64,000 nucleotides of DNA from Paracoccus albus (GTDB lineage: Bacteria; Pseudomonadota; Alphaproteobacteria; Rhodobacterales; Rhodobacteraceae), in contig NZ_CP115775.1 of assembly GCF_027913035.1 (NCBI RefSeq), forward strand, positions 372,001-436,000, written 5' to 3'. Below are positions 33,625 to 45,050 of the stretch, piece after piece. Each line of letters opens with the position of its first letter. Within the stretch, counting starts at the first letter, position 1. The translations under genes were made by a program, and so were the position numbers. The notes under the pieces are model-generated. The model saw only the letters and a list, made by a program, of their open reading frames with translations, ran no database searches and was not told the origin of the DNA.

Positions 33625-36012
33625 TCAAAAAGGCACATCATCCTCAGCCCCCATGGGCTGCACATAGCCTGCCTTCACATTCTTGAAACCGGCCTCGAAC
33701 TGGATTGTCAGCGTGTCTTCGGCGATGCCCATGATGCTGCCCTCGCCGAATTTCGGGTGGGTCACGCGGTCGCCGACGGAAAAGCCCACGGCCTCGGCGT
33801 CGATGACCACGGCGGCGGGGGTGCGGGGCTTGGCGCGTTGGTCGCCGCGTTCTGCCATGCGCTTCCAGCCGGGGGAGTTATAGACATCGGCATTGGCGGC
33901 CCGGCTGTGCATGGACGCCCCGAAATCGCCTGAGCCTGCGGCCACTGCAGCCGCGCCATAACCTTGCCCGTAAAGGCCCGGCGCGGTCAGGACTTCGATA
34001 TGTTCCTCGGGCAGTTCGTCGATGAAACGCGAGGGCAGGGATGACTGCCATTGCCCATACATCCGCCGGTTGCCGGTGAAACTGATCGTCGCCAGCTTCT
34101 CGGCCCGGGTGAGGCCGACATAGGCAAGACGCCGTTCCTCCTCCAGCCCCTTCATGCCGCTTTCATCCATGCTGCGTTGGCTGGGGAACAGACCGTCTTC
34201 CCATCCCGGCAGAAAGACGATGGGATATTCCAGCCCTTTCGCGGCGTGCAGCGTCATGATGGAGACGGCATCCTGTGCCTCGTCATTGTCGCGGTCCATG
34301 ACCAATGCGACATGTTCCAGAAAGCCCTGAAGATTGTCGAATTCCTCAAGCGCCTTGACCAGTTCCTTGAGGTTTTCCAGCCGCCCCGGCGCATCGGGCG
34401 ATTTGTCATTCTGCCACATGGCGGTATAGCCGGTTTCATCCAGAATGCGCTCGGCCAGTTCGACATGGTTGGCCGTCGAATCCAATGCGTCGGCATGAAA
34501 GCGCCCCATCGCATCGACGAATTCGCGCAGATTGGCAGCACCCTTGCCGCCCAGAAGACCGTTGGCAATCACCGATTGCGCGCCGATCAGCAGCGGCTCG
34601 CCCAGATCGCGGGCCTCTTGCTGGATCGTCTTGACCGCCTTGTCGCCGAGCCCGCGCTTCGGCGTATTCACTACCCGCTCAAAGGCCAGATCGTCGGTGG
34701 GGGAGACCGCCAGCCGGAAATAAGCCATCGCATCGCGGATTTCCTGCCGCTCATAGAAACGCGGGCCGCCGATCACGCGATAGGACAGGCCGATGGTCAG
34801 GAAGCGATCCTCGAACGCCCGCATCTGATGGCTGGCGCGGACAAGGATCGCCACGTCGTTCAGATCGTGCTTGCCGACGCTGCGCCGCGTGCCGGAGTGG
34901 AAATCCTCGATCTCTTCGCCGATCCAGCGGGCCTCTGCCTCGCTGTCCCAATGCCCGATCAGCCGGACCTGCAAGCCGTCCTGCGCATCGGTCCACAGCG
35001 TCTTGCCAAGCCTGCCCTTATTGGCGGCAATCAGCCCCGAAGCCGCCCCAAGAATCTGCGGGGTGGACCGGTAATTCTGTTCCAGCCGGATGATCTGAGC
35101 GCCGGGGAAATCTTTTTCGAAGCGCAGGATATTGCCGACTTCTGCCCCGCGCCAACCATAGATCGACTGGTCATCATCGCCCACGCAGCAGATATTGCGA
35201 TGGGCCTGCGCGAGCAGCCGCAGCCACAGATATTGCGCGACATTGGTGTCCTGATATTCGTCCACGAGGATATAGCGGAAGCGGTTCTGCCATTGTTTCA
35301 GGATATCCGGATGGGCCTGAAACAGTGTCACGCAATGCAGCAGCAGATCGCCGAAATCGACCGCGTTCAGCGCCAGAAGGCGCTGCTGATAGGCGCGGTA
35401 AAGCTGCACGCCCTTGCCGTCATAGGCAGCACCTTCATTATGGCTGACCTTGTCGGGCGTCAGCGCGCGGTTTTTCCAGCCGTCGATCATCCCGGCAAGC
35501 TGGCGGGCCGGCCACCGCTTTTCGTCGATGTTTTCCGCCGCGATCAACTGTTTCAAAAGGCGGATCTGGTCGTCGGTATCCAGAATCGTGAAGGTCGGTT
35601 TCAGATGAAAATCGCCCGCGCCGATCAACTCGGCATGGCGGCGCAGGATCTTCACCGAAACGCTGTGAAATGTCCCCAGCCACGGCATCCCTTCAATCGC
35701 ATCCCCCAGTAGCCGCCCGATCCGGTCGCGCATTTCCCGCGCGGCCTTGTTGGTGAAGGTCACGGCCAGGATCTGTCCGGGATGCGCACGCGCCGTCGCA
35801 ATGATATGCGCGATTCGCGTTGTCAGAGCACGCGTCTTGCCGGTGCCCGCACCCGCCAGCATCAGGACCGGGCCATCCAAAGCCTCCACCGCCTGACGTT
35901 GGGCATCATTCAGCCCGTCCAGATAGGGCGGCGGGCCAGAGGGCATGCCCATGGCGCGTTGCGACAGGCTCAGCTTGCGCTCGGCCGCTTCGAAGGGATC
36001 GTCATCCATCAT
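33625..36012 (-). CDS. uvrD: UvrD/PcrA-type ATP-dependent DNA helicase
   Basis: This superfamily I 3'-5' helicase acts in nucleotide excision and mismatch repair and in clearing replication blocks. It has 795 residues. Walker A GAGTGKT is at 54-60, motif II is VDEYQDTN, and QNYRSTPQIL and VSIMTLHAAKGLEYP are later helicase motifs. The C-terminal Tudor-like RNA-polymerase-binding domain is also present (VGDRVTHPKFGEGSIMGI). Two in-frame ATG codons (36012 and 36009) are possible starts. A LexA box lies about 41 bases upstream, so SOS induction is likely. Confidence 0.95.
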   Translation of the reverse strand: MMDDDPFEAAERKLSLSQRAMGMPSGPPPYLDGLNDAQRQAVEALDGPVLMLAGAGTGKTRALTTRIAHIIATARAHPGQILAVTFTNKAAREMRDRIGRLLGDAIEGMPWLGTFHSVSVKILRRHAELIGAGDFHLKPTFTILDTDDQIRLLKQLIAAENIDEKRWPARQLAGMIDGWKNRALTPDKVSHNEGAAYDGKGVQLYRAYQQRLLALNAVDFGDLLLHCVTLFQAHPDILKQWQNRFRYILVDEYQDTNVAQYLWLRLLAQAHRNICCVGDDDQSIYGWRGAEVGNILRFEKDFPGAQIIRLEQNYRSTPQILGAASGLIAANKGRLGKTLWTDAQDGLQVRLIGHWDSEAEARWIGEEIEDFHSGTRRSVGKHDLNDVAILVRASHQMRAFEDRFLTIGLSYRVIGGPRFYERQEIRDAMAYFRLAVSPTDDLAFERVVNTPKRGLGDKAVKTIQQEARDLGEPLLIGAQSVIANGLLGGKGAANLREFVDAMGRFHADALDSTANHVELAERILDETGYTAMWQNDKSPDAPGRLENLKELVKALEEFDNLQGFLEHVALVMDRDNDEAQDAVSIMTLHAAKGLEYPIVFLPGWEDGLFPSQRSMDESGMKGLEEERRLAYVGLTRAEKLATISFTGNRRMYGQWQSSLPSRFIDELPEEHIEVLTAPGLYGQGYGAAAVAAGSGDFGASMHSRAANADVYNSPGWKRMAERGDQRAKPRTPAAVVIDAEAVGFSVGDRVTHPKFGEGSIMGIAEDTLTIQFEAGFKNVKAGYVQPMGAEDDVPF

Positions 36013-36052
36013 TCACCGATCATAGCCGCGCAGGGCCGCGGCGAAAAGTGGT

Positions 36053-36067
36053 GTTCGCTAATTGTTC
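36053..36067 (-). promoter_or_regulatory. LexA (SOS) box of alphaproteobacterial type upstream of uvrD
   Basis: GTTC-GCTAATT-GTTC is an exact GTTC-N7-GTTC, the operator described for Rhodobacter sphaeroides and other alphaproteobacteria. It lies 41 bases before the uvrD start. It is AT-rich around the site (TTCGTTAAATTG), as expected of a promoter overlap. Confidence 0.7.
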
Positions 36068-36122
36068 GTTAAATTGTCGATGCCCATCGCAGAGCGCCTC
36101 AAGTGACCAGAACGGGACGTCA

Positions 36123-37100
36123 TCAGCCCCGGTGCTGAAGGCTGGCGAAGGTCGTCGGGTCAAGACTGTCCTGCGCGAAGGTCTCACCATTGACCAGCAT
36201 CGACACCGCATCATGGGAATGCAGCGATTCCTGATGGCTGGCGATGACGCGGAAATCGCCCACGCGCGGCTCGGCAATCAATTGCTCGGCGAAACTGCGC
36301 ACGGCATCTTCGACAAAGATCGGGTTGGCGGCGTTCAGTTCAGCGAAAGCCTGCTCATCCTCGCGCTTGACCATAACCTGCGTTTCGGTTGGCACGGCAC
36401 GGCGGCACAGTTCGATCATATCCTCGAACCACAGCCGGTCGCTTCCTTTCATCTCGACAGAGATTCGCGCGACCGAGCGCTGCGAATGCGGTGTTGCCAG
36501 CCGCCCCCGGCTTTCCCGGGCATGTTCGGAAAGCTCCAGCGAGCAGGGGCAGGTCGAGGAATAGACGTAATCCACATGCATGATCCGCCGCCGCTCGCCC
36601 TGATGTTCGATCAGTTCAAGCGCGACATCGTAATATTGCCAGCCCGACAGGCCAGAGCGCAGCGAATCCACCCGCGTCGGATAGGAAAACCGCATCTGGA
36701 TTCGCGCATCCATACTGTCCAGATCGTCCTTGTAATCATCAAGGGCCGTCTGCAGCACATCGAGGCTGAATTCCTTATCCGCATGGGCATAAAAACTGCG
36801 CATGATGCGCGACATGTTGATGCCCTTGCGATCCGCCTCCAGGCTGACGGTGCCGGTGACGCTGGTTTCCAGAGTGATCTCTCCGCCGTCCTTCAACTGA
36901 TAGCGGATCGGCAGGCGGAAATTGGAAATCCCGACATGCTGGATCAGGACATTTGCGCCCACGATCAGGCTGGCCGGTCCGTTCTGAAGGTCGGGCAGGC
37001 TGGCCTTGTATTGCGGATCGACCTTGAAGTCGGCGTCATATTCGCGGGCAAGTGCCGGATAGACCGTCGGCGGGCGCGGCGTGTTCACGGGCGTCTCCAT
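36123..37100 (-). CDS. folE2: GTP cyclohydrolase FolE2 (type IB)
   Basis: FolE2 converts GTP to dihydroneopterin triphosphate, the first step of folate synthesis; unlike FolE it can use metals other than zinc. The 325 residues match the family. The active-site cysteine region SSTCPCSLELSEHA is at 182-195 (C184, C186, H193), followed by H205, and the C-terminal FRVIASHQESLHSHDA is present. No strong ribosome site precedes ATG 37100. The 98-base leader between metZ and this gene contains two stable hairpins. Confidence 0.94.
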   Translation of the reverse strand: METPVNTPRPPTVYPALAREYDADFKVDPQYKASLPDLQNGPASLIVGANVLIQHVGISNFRLPIRYQLKDGGEITLETSVTGTVSLEADRKGINMSRIMRSFYAHADKEFSLDVLQTALDDYKDDLDSMDARIQMRFSYPTRVDSLRSGLSGWQYYDVALELIEHQGERRRIMHVDYVYSSTCPCSLELSEHARESRGRLATPHSQRSVARISVEMKGSDRLWFEDMIELCRRAVPTETQVMVKREDEQAFAELNAANPIFVEDAVRSFAEQLIAEPRVGDFRVIASHQESLHSHDAVSMLVNGETFAQDSLDPTTFASLQHRG

Positions 37101-37128
37101 TGCAGTTCGCTGCCTGAATATAAGGCGA

Positions 37129-37187
37129 AACCCCGTATTCCAAAGGGGGTTCCGGCGGAAAAGGACCGATCATCGCTTTTCCCGCCG
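37129..37187 (-). other. two stem-loops in the folE2 leader
   Basis: On the minus strand, a stem pairing 176-187 with 153-164 (CGGCGGGAAAAG with CCTTTTCCGCCG, one bulge) is followed by a perfect AACCCC/GGGGTT stem (151-146 with 134-129). They fill most of the gap between metZ and folE2. They could be a metZ terminator without a U-run or a cis-regulatory leader for folE2. Confidence 0.4.
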
Positions 37188-37199
37188 ATCTTTGACACG

Positions 37200-38375
37200 C
37201 TATTCCAGTGCCTGTGTCAGATCCGCGATCAGGTCGTCGGGATGTTCCAGACCAACGGACAGGCGCACCAAACCCGGCGTGATGCCAAGGGTCAGCCGGT
37301 CCTCTTCGCTCAGGCGCTGATGCGTCGTCGTGGTCGGATGGGTCACGATGGATTTGGCGTCGCCCAGATTGTTGGAAATCAGGATAAGTTCAAGCTTGTT
37401 AAGCGTGTCGAACGCCGCCTGCTGGCCGCCTTTGATCTCAAGCGCGATCATCGTGCCGCCCGATCCCATCTGCGACATGGCCAGATCGTGCTGCGGGTGA
37501 TCGTTCAGGCCGGGATAGATGACCTGTGACAGCCGTGCATGGCCCTGCAATGCTTTGGCAATGACTGCCGCGCTGTCAGCCATCGCCCGCACACGTAGAT
37601 CAATCGTCGCAAGTCCGGTCAGCATCAGCCAGGAGTTGAACGGGCTGATCGCGCCGCCGGAATGCTTCAGATAGGGTTCCGCGACCTCGCGGACGAACTG
37701 CTTTGTGCCGCAAATTACACCGCCAAGCGCACGGCCCGCACCATCTATATGCTTGGTGGTGGAATAGATCACCACATCCGCGCCCTGTTCCACGGCACGG
37801 GAAAAGACCGGCGTGGCAAAGACGTTATCAACCATCACCACCGCGCCGACCGCATGGGCCAGTTGCGCCACAGCGGCGATGTCGATCACCTCCAGCGTCG
37901 GGTTCGACACCGACTCGAAGAAAACGGCAGTCGTGCCGGGTCGGATCGCGCTGCGCCACTGATCCAGATCGGTGCCGTCAACCAGCGTGACCTCGACGCC
38001 GAAACGCTTCAGCACATCAAGAATATACAGGTTCGATCCGAACAGTGCGCGCGCCGCCACGACATGACTGCCCGACTGGCAGACCGCCATCAGCGCCCCA
38101 TTCACCGCCGCCATGCCAGAGGTGGTCGCAAAAGCGTCCTCCGTGCCTTCCAGTGCCGCAATCCGGTCCTCAAACATGCGGTTTGTCGGGTTGCCATAGC
38201 GGGCATAGATGAACTCGTCATCGCCTGCCTGCTGGAACCGCGCCTCGGCCTGTTCGGCGGTGTCATAGGCAAAGCCCTGGGTCATGAACATCGCCTCGGC
38301 CATCTCGCCATATTGGCTGCGACGGGTGCCGGCGTGTACGGCAAGGCTGCGTTTGTGCAGTTTGCGATTGTCCAT
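37200..38375 (-). CDS. metZ: O-succinylhomoserine sulfhydrylase
   Basis: MetZ makes homocysteine from O-succinylhomoserine (or the acetyl ester) and sulfide using pyridoxal phosphate, a direct-sulfhydrylation route to methionine. The 391 residues match the Cys/Met-metabolism PLP family. YARYGNPTNRMFEDRIAALEG is at about 57-77, and the PLP lysine is K208 in STTKHIDG. The frame opens at 38429, but ATG 38375 lies 8 bases after AAGAGG. Close relatives include MetY and gamma-lyases, so the substrate is family inference. Confidence 0.9.
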   Translation of the reverse strand: MDNRKLHKRSLAVHAGTRRSQYGEMAEAMFMTQGFAYDTAEQAEARFQQAGDDEFIYARYGNPTNRMFEDRIAALEGTEDAFATTSGMAAVNGALMAVCQSGSHVVAARALFGSNLYILDVLKRFGVEVTLVDGTDLDQWRSAIRPGTTAVFFESVSNPTLEVIDIAAVAQLAHAVGAVVMVDNVFATPVFSRAVEQGADVVIYSTTKHIDGAGRALGGVICGTKQFVREVAEPYLKHSGGAISPFNSWLMLTGLATIDLRVRAMADSAAVIAKALQGHARLSQVIYPGLNDHPQHDLAMSQMGSGGTMIALEIKGGQQAAFDTLNKLELILISNNLGDAKSIVTHPTTTTHQRLSEEDRLTLGITPGLVRLSVGLEHPDDLIADLTQALE

Positions 38376-38584
38376 GATGGGCCTCTTTTGTTGCAGTTTT
38401 GCGTTACTCTGCTGCCGTGGTCTTGGCAAGGCTGCTGCCAGTGAAGCAAGGCAGGGACGTCCAGTCGTTGCGCCAACCGAAACTATATCTTGTAGATTGT
38501 CACCACCTTGTCACAAGGCGGTCACGCCGCTGTCGCGTGGCAGGTCTATCCCGCAAGCAGCGGAAACTGCCGAAGATATTGGTC

Positions 38585-39490
38585 ATGGCGATTTTACCGA
38601 TCAATGCCGGACGGCCCCATGCGCCGGGCTTGCTGCCTTTGGCGGCACGGCTTGAATCAGACGCGCCGATCATCGTCATGATCCACGGATATCGTTACTG
38701 CCCCTTTCGCCCGGAACACGATCCGCACCGGCATATCCTTGGCCTTGACCCGCACCTGCCAGGCGCGCGCCGTCTACGGTCATGGCCGCGTGCTCTGGGC
38801 TTCACCGCCGATGGGGACGAGGGGCTGGGAATTGCCTTTGGCTGGTCGGCCCGCGGTTCGCTGGCATCGGCCTATCGCAAGGCAGGACATGTCGGCGCGG
38901 AACTGGGGCGGCTGATCGCCGAAATTTCGCAAAGAGCAGGGCGTCCGGTGCACCTGATCGGCCACTCCCTTGGTGCGCGTGTGGCCTTGCAGGCTGTTGC
39001 TGCCACTCAACCGGGCAGCGTCGGTCGCCTGATCCTGATGTCGGCGGCCGAATTGCAGCCAGAGGCAGAGACCGCGATGGACAGTCCCGCTGGCCACAAG
39101 GCAGAGGTGATAAATGTCACTTCGCGCGAAAACGATCCCTTCGATCTCGGTCTGGAGTTGCTGGTTGCCCGCGCCCGCAGCCGGGCGCTTGGTCTGGGCC
39201 TGTCCGCGCCGCGCCGGAACTGGCTGGACCTACAGATCGACGGGGCAGAGATGCGGGCAGGGCTGGCGGCACTGGGCTTTGACATCGGCGATGAAGCGTC
39301 CCGCGCCTGCCACTGGTCACCCTATCTGCGCGAGGGGCTGTTCGATTTCTACCGCGTCGCACTGGCGCAGCCGTGGGCGCTGCCGCTTCCCTTGCTGCGC
39401 GCGCATCTGCCAACCGGACAAAGCCGCCGCTGGTCAAGGTTGCTTCAGCCGCCGAAACGGCTTCAGTCCTTTTCCTTCTCCAACGCGTAA
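38585..39490 (+). CDS. alpha/beta-hydrolase-fold protein
   Basis: This 301-residue protein has the oxyanion segment VMIHGYRYCPF (32-42) and the nucleophile elbow GHSLGARVALQ (126-136; serine 128), typical of DUF900-like and lipase-like alpha/beta hydrolases. No signal peptide is seen with this start. The frame opens at 38399, but the upstream part is Arg-rich and unlike a protein; ATG 38585 is chosen without a strong ribosome site. Its 3' end overlaps the convergent yciB by 28 bases. The substrate is unknown. Confidence 0.8.
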   Translation: MAILPINAGRPHAPGLLPLAARLESDAPIIVMIHGYRYCPFRPEHDPHRHILGLDPHLPGARRLRSWPRALGFTADGDEGLGIAFGWSARGSLASAYRKAGHVGAELGRLIAEISQRAGRPVHLIGHSLGARVALQAVAATQPGSVGRLILMSAAELQPEAETAMDSPAGHKAEVINVTSRENDPFDLGLELLVARARSRALGLGLSAPRRNWLDLQIDGAEMRAGLAALGFDIGDEASRACHWSPYLREGLFDFYRVALAQPWALPLPLLRAHLPTGQSRRWSRLLQPPKRLQSFSFSNA

Positions 39491-40059
39491 CGGTTGAACA
39501 GCCCGGCATTCGCCATGAAAAAGGCGAACATGATGACCGGCAGCCCGAAGGTTTTGAAGTTTACCCAGGCTGTATCGGACATCGTGCGCCAGACGAACTC
39601 ATTGGCAACCGCCATGAATGCAAACAGCAGCACCATCCGCAGGGTCAGCTTCATCCAGCCCTCGTGCTGCATCGGCAGGGCCTCGCCCATGACCAGTTCC
39701 AGCCAATTCTTGCGCAGAAGCAGCCCCAGCCCCAGAAGCCCCGCGAAAATCGCATAGATGATCGTCACCTTCATCTTCAGGAAACGCTCGTCATTCAGCC
39801 AGATCGTCAGCCCGCCGAACAGCACCACCAGAACCAGCGTCAGCAATTGCATCGCCGACAGCTTGCCGGTCAGCCGCCACAGAAGGAATGTCGTCAGCGC
39901 CAGAACCGGCACGAATATCATCGTGGCGACCACGAAACCGCCATATTCGGTGCCGCCAAGCATGACTGTACGGTTGCGCATGAACATGAACACGACGAAG
40001 AATAGGGCGAGCGGGCCATATTCCAATGCTGGTTTCACCCAGGGTGCTGGCTGCTTCAT
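39463..40059 (-). CDS. yciB: inner membrane-spanning protein YciB (septation protein A)
   Basis: YciB is a conserved five-helix inner membrane protein linked to cell division and envelope integrity. The 198 residues match: KPALEYGPLALFFVVF at the start, FGGLTIWLNDERFLKMK near residue 80 (the family hallmark), and NEFVWRTMSDTAWVNFKTFG in the C-terminal half. It is tail-to-tail with the hydrolase gene, sharing 28 bases. Confidence 0.94.
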   Translation of the reverse strand: MKQPAPWVKPALEYGPLALFFVVFMFMRNRTVMLGGTEYGGFVVATMIFVPVLALTTFLLWRLTGKLSAMQLLTLVLVVLFGGLTIWLNDERFLKMKVTIIYAIFAGLLGLGLLLRKNWLELVMGEALPMQHEGWMKLTLRMVLLFAFMAVANEFVWRTMSDTAWVNFKTFGLPVIMFAFFMANAGLFNRYALEKEKD

Positions 40060-40131
40060 ACTGTCTCCTGATCGGGCCGGTCACTGACCGCTGCCCTTTT
40101 CGCGCAGCGCGGGGCGACGGGCAAGGGCAGA

Positions 40132-41136
40132 TCAGTCCAGCCGGACCGTAGCGAAGATCTCACCGGGTCTTGCGCCGCGCATTTCCTGAACAATCAGGGC
40201 GTGGCGCGTATCCTCTGGCAGGTCGGCCGAACGTCCGGCGCCCAAGGTGACCGTCAGGCGCAGCGGCGCTCGCCCGTCCCATCGCGACAGCTCATCCGCG
40301 CTGACGACGACATTGTGCATTTCAAGATTTTTGCCCGCATTCTCGCCGCTGCCCACTTCGACGCTGCGCGCCGGCAGATAGCGGATAAGCTGAATTGCAA
40401 TGTCACCGGGCAGATTGGTCAACGGCGAAAGCTCTATCTCGCTGCGCGCCCCATCAGAGCGGCGCGAGATCGCAACATGATCGCCCTCTGCCATTTCTTG
40501 CTTCACCGCAGTCATCAGCGCGGCCGGGTTGGGGTTGTCGATCGCCGTTTCCCCGGCGACGATCACCTGCGGTGTGAACAGGCTGCGTGCGCCGCGAGAC
40601 AGGTTGTAACCCTTTTGCCGGATGCTGAATTCGGGGCGGGCGAAACTGTCGCTCCAGCCAAGGTAATCCCAGTAATCCACATGCCAGCTGAGGACGAGCA
40701 CATCCCGCCGCCCCTTCAGATTTCCCATCATTTCCTCTGCCGGGGGGCAGGCATCACAGCCCTGCGCCGTGAACAGCTCTACCACGATGGGAGATGGCGT
40801 ACGCGGACCTTGCGGAATTTCGGGCTGCGGGGACTGCTGTGTGTTGGCAGAGGTCGGCGATCTGCGCCGCAACGCATCTGAACCGGGTGGTCCGCCGCCG
40901 CCCATCGCGTCATCCATTGCGTCAATCACGGCGTCGACGTCATCCATGATGTCGGAATAGTCGCCTTTGCTCCCCGGCTGATCCACGTCCTGCGTCTGCG
41001 CGTCACCAAATCCATCACCGGATACGAGGCCGCTTTCCGCACCATCGGCATCGTCTAAATCGTCAGCCGTTGCAGCGTGTGGACCAAGGCCGAGCGTCAG
41101 AGAAAGCAGGATAGGCAGAACGGTCTTTCGCAGCAT
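40132..41136 (-). CDS. DUF1223 (thioredoxin-fold) secreted protein
   Basis: This 334-residue protein has a signal peptide (MLRKTVLPILLSLTLGLGPHAATA). An Asp/Gly-rich segment follows (about 25-90, e.g. DDVDAVIDAMDDAMGGGG). The DUF1223 domain starts near 115 with VELFTAQGCDACPPAEE, whose C127-x2-C130 pair suggests redox activity, then LSWHVDYWDYLGW. The frame runs to 41301, but the signal peptide fixes the start near 41136; a GTG one codon earlier fits the AGGAAAGGA site slightly better. It is divergent from acnA. Confidence 0.85.
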   Translation of the reverse strand: MLRKTVLPILLSLTLGLGPHAATADDLDDADGAESGLVSGDGFGDAQTQDVDQPGSKGDYSDIMDDVDAVIDAMDDAMGGGGPPGSDALRRRSPTSANTQQSPQPEIPQGPRTPSPIVVELFTAQGCDACPPAEEMMGNLKGRRDVLVLSWHVDYWDYLGWSDSFARPEFSIRQKGYNLSRGARSLFTPQVIVAGETAIDNPNPAALMTAVKQEMAEGDHVAISRRSDGARSEIELSPLTNLPGDIAIQLIRYLPARSVEVGSGENAGKNLEMHNVVVSADELSRWDGRAPLRLTVTLGAGRSADLPEDTRHALIVQEMRGARPGEIFATVRLD

Positions 41137-41254
41137 CACAAATCGTATGTCCTTTCCTGCCCGTGCTTTTTTGTCGATGATTGCACACGGGGTTAGGCCA
41201 TTGCCGCCGAAATCCCAAATCAACCGTGTGTTATGTGGCCCGACCGCACAGGCA

Positions 41255-41299
41255 GTTGCACTTGTGCAACAAGCTGAAATGCGGTATACATTCGTATAC
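41255..41299 (+). promoter_or_regulatory. inverted repeats in the acnA / DUF1223 intergenic region
   Basis: GTTGCAC-TT-GTGCAAC (41255-41270) is a perfect 7-bp inverted repeat. It is followed by GTATAC-ATTC-GTATAC (41284-41299), itself palindromic at two levels. Together they lie 94-138 bases before the acnA start and look like operator sites for dimeric regulators. No regulator can be named from sequence. Confidence 0.45.
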
Positions 41300-41392
41300 A
41301 TTTTGTTGCGCTGCCCTTGAAAGACAGCCCCGAATGGGGCATCTCAGTTTCGAACTGTATGCCGTACCCATCCATTTGACAGGGAGGCCACC

Positions 41393-44161
<2,769 letters not shown>

Positions 44162-44183
44162 ACCCGGCAAGACAAACGGAACG

Positions 44184-44216
44184 AAAAACCCCCGGCCATC
44201 GCGCCGGGGGTTTTTT
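44184..44216 (+). terminator. Rho-independent terminator of acnA
   Basis: An 8-bp G/C stem (CCCCCGGC, 189-196, with GCCGGGGG, 203-210) with a 6-base loop is followed by TTTTTT (211-216) and preceded by AAAAA, so it could also stop minus-strand transcription of the downstream gene. It starts 23 bases after the acnA stop. Confidence 0.93.
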
Positions 44217-44249
44217 GTTTCGGCGGCAGCTGTGGGTTCCCGCCCAAGG

Positions 44250-44900
44250 CTATTGCAGCGGCTCGGCCTTGCCCGACGCATCGAACGAAAGGTTCGAATT
44301 GGGTAGGAAATCATCTATGATGTGGAACTCATCCATATCCTCAGTCGAGGTCTTATCATAATAGTCCAGTACCGCCTTGAAGAAGGTCGTTAAGTCTTTT
44401 GCAATAATCGGTCGATACTTGTCATCGTGATAGAAGGCCAGAAGCTGGTTCGCATCACCTGTATGGATACCTTGCGGATCGACCACCAAGTAATCGCCAC
44501 CACCATTGTGGAACAGCGGCAACCATGCTTGATGCCACCAGTTTTTCAGATGAAAATCATATCCGATCATACTGTCAAATTCGGCTTTCGTTTGCAGCAA
44601 CTCCGACAATGGCTGGAAGGCCATATTGTTGGCGAAGGTCGTGAAACCGGTTGGGTCTTGTCCGTCGTGCCAAAGGTATAGGGTCCTGACCTCATCAGGC
44701 AGGACGATCTGATATCGCGCTTCCATTCTTTCGATCTGTTCAGCGGATTGCGGAGGACGCAGGCTGGCGGCGAGTTCGGGGTGCTTGCTTTTCAGCAGCA
44801 TATCAAGTTCGGATAAAAGCTCAGCCAAACTAGTTTGGGCCGATGCGGATGATGCGCCCAAAAGTGCGGCGAAAAATGCAAATAACTTAGCCATTGCCAT
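44250..44900 (-). CDS. exported SMI1/KNR4 (SUKH)-like protein
   Basis: This 216-residue protein has a signal peptide (MAMAKLFAFFAALLGASSASA) and then a SUKH-type domain: LPDEVRTLYLWHDGQ near the start, WWHQAWLPLFHNGGGDYLVVD in the middle (quoted as WWHQAWLPLFHNGGG and DYLVVD) and YRPIIAKDLTTFFKAVLDYY at the end. SUKH proteins are usually cytoplasmic immunity or cell-wall-regulation proteins, so an exported form is unusual. G+C content is clearly lower than in acnA and rlmJ. ATG 44900 or 44894 can start it; the frame extends further but without sense. No toxin gene is adjacent. Confidence 0.8.
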   Translation of the reverse strand: MAMAKLFAFFAALLGASSASAQTSLAELLSELDMLLKSKHPELAASLRPPQSAEQIERMEARYQIVLPDEVRTLYLWHDGQDPTGFTTFANNMAFQPLSELLQTKAEFDSMIGYDFHLKNWWHQAWLPLFHNGGGDYLVVDPQGIHTGDANQLLAFYHDDKYRPIIAKDLTTFFKAVLDYYDKTSTEDMDEFHIIDDFLPNSNLSFDASGKAEPLQ

Positions 44901-45050
44901 ACCGTCTTCTGTCGGAGTTAAGGTGCAAGGTTTCAACTCCAAGCATTTGCCGCGTCGCAGGAAAGTGCAAGTCATGCCCGGATCGAAGCTGCGAGAGTTT
45001 GGCAACATTGTCCGCATCAACTTCGAACAGAGTTTTTGACGCAGCGCCGA

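Noticed and set aside
34051..35712. 553-codon open frame on the + strand opposite uvrD
   Set aside because: It mirrors the helicase gene codon for codon, has no ribosome site and no domain sense; a typical antisense frame in high-GC DNA.
35820..37529. 569-codon open frame on the + strand across uvrD, folE2 and metZ
   Set aside because: It runs opposite three convincing genes and through the SOS box; composition follows the shadow of the real frames.
38376..38584. SAM riboswitch upstream of metZ
   Set aside because: The leader does not show the SAM-II or SAM/SAH pairing pattern I know; only a small CCTTG/CAAGG repeat is present near 38505.
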